DNA from: DASUTW01 sp035513995
GTDB lineage: Bacteria > Actinomycetota > UBA4738 > CALAEC01
DNA length: 11,451 nucleotides
Reading direction: 5' to 3'
NCBI GenBank assembly: GCA_035513995.1
Contig: DATKBL010000072.1
Location: forward strand, 1 to 11,451
A program made the position numbers and the translations under genes. Shown piece after piece: positions 6,814-11,451 of the stretch (within the stretch, counting starts at the first letter, position 1; the number at the start of each line of letters is the position of its first letter). The notes below the pieces were generated by a model that saw only the letters and a list, made by a program, of their open reading frames with translations, did no database searches and was not told the DNA's origin.

Positions 6814-7095
6814 GTGCTGAGGACGGTCGCGGGGGCCGCGTTCACCCTGATCGTGGTGGGAGCGGCGGTGTTCGTGGTGGCCGCCCTGGCGGGCTCCGGG
6901 ATGAGCTGGCTCGTCGTGGCGCCGGCCGCGGCGGTCCTCCTGCTTGGGGCGGTGACCGGGGCGGCTCTCGCGGCGCTCGCCTTCGCCCGCCGGGAGCCCT
7001 GGTGGGGCGGGCTCCTGCTCGTGGCGTGGCCGGTGGCGGTGCCCCTCTACTTGGCGGCCCTCCGCCGCCGTCGCTCACCCGAACCGGAGGTGTGA
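6814..7095 (+). CDS. Small membrane protein, three predicted helices, unknown function
   Basis: The protein has 93 residues and I do not recognise a family. Hydrophobic segments at about 8-26, 31-57 and 64-82 suggest three membrane helices. The last ends before a basic run (AALRRRRSPEPEV), which would place the C-terminus inside the cell. Third codon positions are strongly G or C and the composition is a natural membrane-protein mix, supporting real coding. It diverges from the DUF3105 gene (68 bases between starts). Its last 21 bases overlap the 3' end of fbiB on the opposite strand, so the two messages end tail to tail. The GTG start is preceded only by a weak GGCGGA, so the start is less certain than the frame. 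Confidence 0.6.
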   Translation: MLRTVAGAAFTLIVVGAAVFVVAALAGSGMSWLVVAPAAAVLLLGAVTGAALAALAFARREPWWGGLLLVAWPVAVPLYLAALRRRRSPEPEV

Positions 7096-8352
7096 GGCCG
7101 GGTCGATCGGGGGGCGCGGCGGGGGATCGCCCTCGACGGGCCCGCAGGCGACCGAGCCCATCGGGAGCCACTCGGGCTCCAGGCCCAGCGCCTCGCGGGC
7201 CTCGTCCTTGCAGAACAGCGTGGAGGAGACCCACGCCCCGCCGTGGCCCTGGGCGTGGAGCGCGAGCAGGAAGCTCTGGACCATCGCCCCGGTGGCGAGG
7301 AGGAACATCTCCCGCTCGGCTTCGCGGCGCCGCTCGTCCGGGTAGTCGTCGGCGTTCGCCATCGTCAGCGCTGGGATCGCCAGGACCGGGGCCGTGCCGA
7401 GGAGGGCGTCGGAGCGGTCGAGCCGCCGGCGGATCCGGTCCTCGGAGAGCCCGTCGCCGCGCAGGTCGCGGAGCCAGGCCTCGGCCATCGCGCCGAGCAG
7501 CCGGCGCTTCGCCGGCCCCGAGTCGAGGATCGTCCACCGCCACGGGCGGTCGGGCCGGCGGTTCCCGTGCGGTACGGGGGCGGTGAGCGAGGCGGCCGCA
7601 GCTTCACGGAGGACCTCGCGGGGCACGCCGCCTTCTGCGAACGACCGGACGGTGCGCCGCGCCGAGATCGACTGGAGCGGCGACTCCCGGAAGAGGTCGT
7701 CCTTGCGGCCGCGGCGCAGGTCGCGGCCGGTCCCCGGCGGGCCCTGAGGGGTCAGGCCCCGGACGATCGCCACGGGGACGCCGTCGGCCTTGCCCTGCAC
7801 CAGCCCCGCCGAGGCCGCGACCTCGTCGGCGAGGGCGATCACGGTCGCCTCCAGGACCTTCCCGTGGGCGTCCTTCTCGCCCCGGAGGTCGATGAGCGCC
7901 GGCAGGCCGGCCACCCCGATCGCGACGTTCACGACCCCGTGCCGCCAGGGCCGGCCGAAGGTGTCGGTGATCACCACGGCGACCGCCCGCCCCTTCGAGG
8001 CCCGGAGACCTTCCGCGATGCGGGCCGCGCTCGCGTCGGGGTCCTCGGGGAGGAGGCTGAGGAACCCCTCGGGCACGTTCGAGCGATCCACGCCGGCGTT
8101 GGCGCACACGAGGCCGTGGCGCGTCTCGGCGATCACGAGATCGCCTCGCCGCGCCACCACGCGCTTCGTCTCGCGGGCCACCCAGTCCTTGCCCTCGGGC
8201 ACGACTCGGCCCTCGGCTTTCGAGACGACCTTCTGCGTGACGACCACGACGTCGCCGTCCTCGAGGTCGGCGGCGGCGGCCACCAGGGCCGCGAGGTCGT
8301 CGCCCTCGGCGATCTCGGGCAGCCCGCGGACGGGCAGCACCTCCACGCTCAC
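7075..8352 (-). CDS. fbiB: FbiB: F420-0 gamma-glutamyl ligase fused to nitroreductase-like FMN domain
   Basis: The protein has 425 residues and two domains. Residues 1-225 are a CofE-type gamma-glutamyl ligase: VVVVTQKVVSKAEGR (35-49), NAGVDRSNVPEG (85-96), VVITDTFGRPWRHG (126-139), VAIGVAGLPALIDLRG (143-158), DAHGKVLEAT (161-170) and LADEVAASAGLVQGKAD (174-190). Residues 226-425 are a nitroreductase-like FMN domain beginning SISARRTVRSF (228-238) and including MFLLATGAMVQSFLLALHAQ (349-368) and GAWVSSTLF (372-380). Family knowledge: in actinobacteria this fusion reduces dehydro-F420-0 to F420-0 and adds several gamma-linked glutamates using GTP. Length is close to mycobacterial FbiB (about 450). 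GTG at 8352 overlaps the fbiA stop by 4 bases, so it is translationally coupled. The frame stays open further upstream, but those residues are a shadow of fbiA. In the FMN domain the usual APxPHH-PWRF region reads APVPHGNRRPDRPWRW, with a few extra residues and glycine for the second histidine. Confidence 0.9.
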   Translation of the reverse strand: MSVEVLPVRGLPEIAEGDDLAALVAAAADLEDGDVVVVTQKVVSKAEGRVVPEGKDWVARETKRVVARRGDLVIAETRHGLVCANAGVDRSNVPEGFLSLLPEDPDASAARIAEGLRASKGRAVAVVITDTFGRPWRHGVVNVAIGVAGLPALIDLRGEKDAHGKVLEATVIALADEVAASAGLVQGKADGVPVAIVRGLTPQGPPGTGRDLRRGRKDDLFRESPLQSISARRTVRSFAEGGVPREVLREAAAASLTAPVPHGNRRPDRPWRWTILDSGPAKRRLLGAMAEAWLRDLRGDGLSEDRIRRRLDRSDALLGTAPVLAIPALTMANADDYPDERRREAEREMFLLATGAMVQSFLLALHAQGHGGAWVSSTLFCKDEAREALGLEPEWLPMGSVACGPVEGDPPPRPPIDPASHLRFG

Positions 8353-9284
8353 CCCAGCAGCTCCAGCGCGAACCGGGCGAGCCTCGTCGAGACCTCGTCG
8401 TCGGTCATGATCGTGTCGGTGACGCCCACCCGGATCTCCTCGCGCTCCTCGATCTTGGGGGCGAGGTCGCGGTCGCGCTCGTCGACCACCCACGCGGCCA
8501 GGAGGCCGCGATAGGCCTCGGCGGCGCCGGCGGCCGACACCCCCAGGCCCATCACCGGCATCAGCTTGTCGGCCATCCCCTGGAGCACCGTCCCCCCCAC
8601 GATCGGCGAGACGCCCACGACGCGGTCGCGTCGCTCCCGTAGGGCCTCGCGGATCCCGGGGACCGCCAGGATCGGCATGACGCTCACGACCGGGTTCGAG
8701 GGGCAGATCAGGAGCGCGTCGGCCTCCGCGATCGCCTCGAGCACCCCGGGGGCCGGCCTCGCCTCCTCCGCGCCTCGGAGCTCGACCTCTCGCACGGGGG
8801 GCTCGGCCCCTCGCTCGACCCAGTACCGCTGGAAGGGAAGCTCCGGGGGCTCGCCCTCGACGCGCAGCCAGGTCCTGAGCTCGTCGTCGGTGGCCGGGAT
8901 CAGGCGGCACGGCACCCCGAGGCGCTCGCAGAGCTCGGCGGTCACCTCCGAGAGGGTCGCGCCCTCGTGGAGCCGCCGGGTCCGGTAGAGGTGCGTCGCG
9001 AGGTCGAGGTCGCCGAGCGAGAACCACGACTCGCCGCCGAGCCGCCCGAGCTCCTCAATCGTCCGGAAGGTGTCCCCGGCGCGCCCCCAGCCACGCTCGC
9101 GATCCATCGCCCCGCTCAGCCAGTACGCCACCGAGTCGAGGTCGGGGGAGATGCGCAGGCCGAGGTGCGTCATATCGTCGGCGACGTTGCCGATCACCGT
9201 CACGCTCGAGGGGTCGACCGCTCGCACGAGCCCGCGCAGGAGCTTCCCCGCGCCCACGCCCCCGGCCAGCGCCGCCACCCGCAT
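8349..9284 (-). CDS. fbiA: FbiA/CofD: F420 side-chain transferase (2-phospho-L-lactate transferase family)
   Basis: The protein has 311 residues. The N-terminal LAGGVGAGKLLRGL (6-19) is the CofD nucleotide-binding loop. It is followed by IGNVADDMTHLGLRISPDLD (31-50), the GWG at 65-67, SLGDLDLATHLYRTRRLHEG (89-108), ICPSNPVVSVMPILAVPG (193-210) and VGVSPIVGGTVLQGMADK (223-240). Family knowledge: CofD/FbiA joins the diphospho-activated phosphoenolpyruvyl (or phospholactyl) group from its GPP-linked donor to Fo, giving (dehydro-)F420-0. The donor is made by FbiD/CofC, which is not in the window. The ATG at 9284 is chosen because a TACGCT hexamer lies exactly 6 bases upstream, the layout of a leaderless promoter, and because MRVAALAGG matches typical CofD starts. 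An alternative GTG at 9290 has AAAGGA 10 bases before it. Where mycobacterial FbiA has KGPAD, this one has QGMAD (235-239). It is first in the fbiA-fbiB operon. Confidence 0.9.
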   Translation of the reverse strand: MRVAALAGGVGAGKLLRGLVRAVDPSSVTVIGNVADDMTHLGLRISPDLDSVAYWLSGAMDRERGWGRAGDTFRTIEELGRLGGESWFSLGDLDLATHLYRTRRLHEGATLSEVTAELCERLGVPCRLIPATDDELRTWLRVEGEPPELPFQRYWVERGAEPPVREVELRGAEEARPAPGVLEAIAEADALLICPSNPVVSVMPILAVPGIREALRERRDRVVGVSPIVGGTVLQGMADKLMPVMGLGVSAAGAAEAYRGLLAAWVVDERDRDLAPKIEEREEIRVGVTDTIMTDDEVSTRLARFALELLG

Positions 9285-9290
9285 GGCCAC

Positions 9291-9296
9291 AGCGTA
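9291..9296 (-). promoter_or_regulatory. Candidate leaderless -10 element for fbiA
   Basis: The complement reads TACGCT, fitting the actinobacterial -10 pattern TANNNT, and is separated by exactly 6 bases from the fbiA ATG at 9284, as expected if transcription begins at the start codon. No convincing -35 is visible at 16-18 bases upstream (the sequence there is CCTCGG-like). The same hexamer and spacing occur for fbiC on the other strand. Confidence 0.45.
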
Positions 9297-9304
9297 CGCG
9301 TCCT

Positions 9305-9333
9305 TTGACCGAACCGAGGGCCGAAGATACGCT
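9305..9333 (+). promoter_or_regulatory. Candidate SigA-type promoter for leaderless fbiC
   Basis: TTGACC (9305-9310) and TACGCT (9328-9333) are separated by 17 bases, the optimal spacing for a housekeeping sigma factor. The hexamers match TTGACA at 5 of 6 positions and TANNNT fully. Only 6 bases separate the -10 from the ATG at 9340, and no Shine-Dalgarno fits in that space, so the mRNA is predicted to start at or next to the ATG. Confidence 0.55.
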
Positions 9334-9339
9334 CCGGCC

Positions 9340-11451
9340 ATGGCACCTACCCGCGCGGCGGTCCGGCGGGCCCTCGCCCGCGCCGAGGACTCGAAGTCGC
9401 TGTCGCGCGGGGACGTCGCCGCGTTGCTCGCCGCGCGCGGCGACGACCTCGACCGCCTGCTGTCGATCGCCTCCCGCCTCCGCGAGCTGGGCTGGGGTCG
9501 CACGATCACCTACTCGCCGAAGGTCTTCATCCCGCTGACGATGCTGTGCCGGGACCACTGCCACTACTGCACGTTCGCCAAGCCGCCGGCCCGCATCGAC
9601 GCGCCGTACCTCACGCCGGAGCAGGCGGTGGCGATCGCCGAGGCGGGGCGCGGCGCCGGGTGCACCGAGGCGCTCTTCACCCTTGGCGACCGTCCCGAGG
9701 ACCGCTACCCGGAGGCCCGCGCGTGGCTTGAGGAGCGGGGGCACGCGAGCACGCTCGACTACCTCCGCGAGGTGGCTATCCGCGTGATCGAGGAGACCGG
9801 GCTCCTGCCGCACCTGAACCCCGGGGTGATGTCGTGGGAGGAGATGGCCCGGCTGAAGCACGTCTCGGTCTCGATGGGGCTGATGCTCGAGCAGGCCAGC
9901 GACCGGCTGCTGGAGAAGGGGATGGCCCACCACGGGTCGCCCGACAAGGTTCCGGCCGTGCGCCTGCGGACGATCGAGGAGGCCGGCCGGCTCTCGATCC
10001 CGTTCACCACGGGGATGCTCGTGGGGATCGGGGAGACGCTCGGGGAGCGGGCCGACACGCTGCTGGCGATCCGGGATGTGGAGCGCCGCTACCGCCACGT
10101 GCAGGAGGTCATCGTTCAGAACTTCCGGGCGAAGCCCCGGACGCGGATGCACGACCACCCCGAGCCCGACGAGGAGGCGTTCCTGGCGGCGATCGCCACC
10201 GCGCGGGTCGTGCTCGGTCCGCGGGTGAGCGTCCAGGCCCCGCCCAACCTCTCCGACGAACGGTTCCCCGGGCTGCTCGACGCCGGCATCAACGACTGGG
10301 GCGGCGTGTCGCCCGTGACGCCCGACCACGTGAACCCCGAGAAGCCCTGGCCGAAGCTCGAGCGCCTGCGCGCCGCCACCGAGGACCGAGGCTTCGTCCT
10401 GCGCCCGCGACTCCCCGTCTACCCGCGGCATGTCCTGCGGCCCGACCCCTGGATCAGCGGGAAGATGCGCGCGCCCCTCCAGACGCTCGCCGGCCCCGAC
10501 GGCTATCCGAGCGGGCGACGGCCCGAGCCGATCCCCTGGCAGGACCCCGACGTGCAGTGGAAGCCGCGCGAGATCGACCTCGCGTTCTCCAAGGGGGCGG
10601 ACGCGGGGCTCCGCGAGGACGCGCTGGACGTCTACGGCGACTTCGATCAGCTCGACGTGACGCGGAGCTGGGTCCAGGAGCGGGTCTCTCCCGAGCGGCT
10701 CGACGCCGAGATCCGCGCCGCGCTGGCGAGGGCCGCGGGGGGCCGGGAGGTCACCGACCGGGAGGCGCTGGCCCTGTTCCGGGCCGAGGGTCCCGCGCTC
10801 GACGCGCTCGCGGGGGTCGCCGACGACCTCCGCCGCGAGGTCGTGGGCGAGGAGGTCACCTACGTCGTGAACCGGAACATCAACTTCACGAACGTGTGCT
10901 ACACGGGATGCCGCTTCTGCGCGTTCGCCCAGCGAGAGATCGACCCGGAGTCGTACACGCTGACCCTCGCCGAGGTCGCCGACCGCGCCGAGGAGGCCCG
11001 CGCGGCCGGCGCGAGCGAGGTGTGCATGCAGGGCGGCCTCCACCCCGACCTGCCCGGCACCTTCTACTTCGACCTCCTCGACGCCGTGAAGGCCCGCGTC
11101 CCCGAGATCCACGTCCACGCCTTCAGCCCGATGGAGGTGCTGAACGGCGCGACGCGGCTCGGCATCTCCTTCCGGGAGTTCCTCGGGGAGTGCCGCCGAC
11201 GGGGCCTCGGGTCGATCCCCGGCACCGCCGCCGAGATCCTCGACGACGACGTGCGCTGGCTCCTCACCAAGGGCAAGCTGCCGGCCGACACCTGGGAGGA
11301 GATCGTCCGCACGGCCCACGAGGTGGGCCTCCGGTCGTCCTCGACGATCATGTACGGACACGTCGACGCGCCGCCGCACTGGGTCGCGCACATCCGGCGG
11401 CTCGCCGCGATCCAGGACGACACCGGCGGGTTCACCGAGCTCGTGCCGCTC
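9340..11451 (+). CDS. fbiC: FbiC: Fo synthase, CofG-CofH radical SAM fusion; 3' partial
   Basis: 704 residues are visible with no stop before the window edge; mycobacterial FbiC is about 850, so roughly the last sixth is missing. The N-terminal CofG-type domain (about 55-400) has the radical SAM cluster motif CRDHCHYC (C70, C74, C77). It continues with HLNPGVMSWEEMARL, FTTGMLVGIGETL, HVQEVIVQNFRAKPRTRM, QAPPNLSDERF and GINDWGGVSPVTPDHVNPE. A linker leads to the CofH-type domain (from about 440) with YVVNRNINFTNVCYTGCRFC (C520, C524, C527), CMQGGLHPDLPG, and VHAFSPMEVLNGATRLGIS. Family knowledge: the two radical SAM centres condense tyrosine with 5-amino-6-ribitylaminouracil to form Fo, the deazaflavin core of F420. 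The fused form is typical of actinobacteria; archaea and cyanobacteria use separate CofG and CofH. The start at 9340 is set by the promoter layout. It is transcribed divergently from fbiA-fbiB, so the locus covers core synthesis and side-chain assembly. Confidence 0.93.
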   Translation, partial: MAPTRAAVRRALARAEDSKSLSRGDVAALLAARGDDLDRLLSIASRLRELGWGRTITYSPKVFIPLTMLCRDHCHYCTFAKPPARIDAPYLTPEQAVAIAEAGRGAGCTEALFTLGDRPEDRYPEARAWLEERGHASTLDYLREVAIRVIEETGLLPHLNPGVMSWEEMARLKHVSVSMGLMLEQASDRLLEKGMAHHGSPDKVPAVRLRTIEEAGRLSIPFTTGMLVGIGETLGERADTLLAIRDVERRYRHVQEVIVQNFRAKPRTRMHDHPEPDEEAFLAAIATARVVLGPRVSVQAPPNLSDERFPGLLDAGINDWGGVSPVTPDHVNPEKPWPKLERLRAATEDRGFVLRPRLPVYPRHVLRPDPWISGKMRAPLQTLAGPDGYPSGRRPEPIPWQDPDVQWKPREIDLAFSKGADAGLREDALDVYGDFDQLDVTRSWVQERVSPERLDAEIRAALARAAGGREVTDREALALFRAEGPALDALAGVADDLRREVVGEEVTYVVNRNINFTNVCYTGCRFCAFAQREIDPESYTLTLAEVADRAEEARAAGASEVCMQGGLHPDLPGTFYFDLLDAVKARVPEIHVHAFSPMEVLNGATRLGISFREFLGECRRRGLGSIPGTAAEILDDDVRWLLTKGKLPADTWEEIVRTAHEVGLRSSSTIMYGHVDAPPHWVAHIRRLAAIQDDTGGFTELVPL

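Noticed and set aside
8353..9027. Upstream extension of the fbiB reading frame into fbiA
   Set aside because: The extra residues are low-complexity mirror of fbiA in another frame. The GTG at 8352 starts directly at the CofE domain and overlaps the fbiA stop.
9292..9299. GCGTACGC palindrome in the fbiA-fbiC gap as an operator
   Set aside because: Eight bases is too short to claim a regulator site, and half of it is already explained as the fbiA -10 hexamer.
9055..11391. Very long minus-strand open frame (778 codons) across fbiC
   Set aside because: It lies opposite a clearly conserved fbiC with both radical SAM motifs. Its translation is low-complexity, rich in R, G, P, D, H and V, as expected for the mirror of a GC-rich gene.
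1..11451. tRNA or rRNA genes, CRISPR arrays, insertion sequences, prophage or defence systems
   Set aside because: The window is filled by housekeeping-like or surface genes with short gaps. I saw no cloverleaf, repeat-spacer pattern, transposase, recombinase or terminal inverted repeats.

Overview
The window is very GC-rich and densely coding. It looks like a chromosomal segment of an actinomycete (Actinomycetota), probably outside the well-studied genera. The evidence is the protein content: a CofG-CofH fusion of the FbiC type, a CofE-nitroreductase fusion of the FbiB type, a WbbL-like rhamnosyltransferase next to a ManB-like sugar nucleotidyltransferase, and SpoIID-domain exoproteins with LGFP-like tails. 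I cannot name the genus from the sequence.

Left part (1-2694, all +): four tightly coupled cell-surface polysaccharide genes. They are the C-terminal end of a Wzt-type polysaccharide-export ATPase, a four-helix ArnE/ArnF-like small transporter, a WbbL-like GT2 glycosyltransferase and a ManB-like nucleotidyltransferase. Each of the three junctions is a 4-base GTGA overlap, so this is one translationally coupled operon for making, flipping or exporting a cell-wall glycan.

Middle part (2771-7095): two tandem paralogous secreted SpoIID-type proteins (+), then a convergent membrane-anchored DUF3105 protein (-), then a divergent three-helix small membrane protein (+). In both SpoIID paralogs the GHGxGLSQ/HYY module, normally at the end of the domain, sits directly after the signal peptide, so the domain appears circularly permuted. 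Both end in LGFP-like cell-wall-binding repeats and share six cysteines.

Right part (7075-11451): coenzyme F420 biosynthesis. fbiA and fbiB form a coupled minus-strand operon and fbiC is transcribed divergently, cut off by the window edge. The 55-bp gap between the fbiA and fbiC start codons holds a TACGCT hexamer exactly 6 bases before each ATG, which predicts leaderless mRNAs in both directions. fbiC also has a TTGACC -35 at a 17-bp spacing. FbiC makes Fo, FbiA adds the phosphoenolpyruvate-derived side chain, and FbiB reduces it and adds glutamates. The fbiD/cofC gene is not in the window.

The relative arrangement wbbL-manB facing fbiB-fbiA recalls the M. tuberculosis Rv3261-Rv3265c neighbourhood, here with the SpoIID pair, DUF3105 gene and small membrane protein in between. 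I see no tRNA, rRNA, CRISPR array, insertion sequence or phage gene. No gap between genes exceeds about 80 bases.
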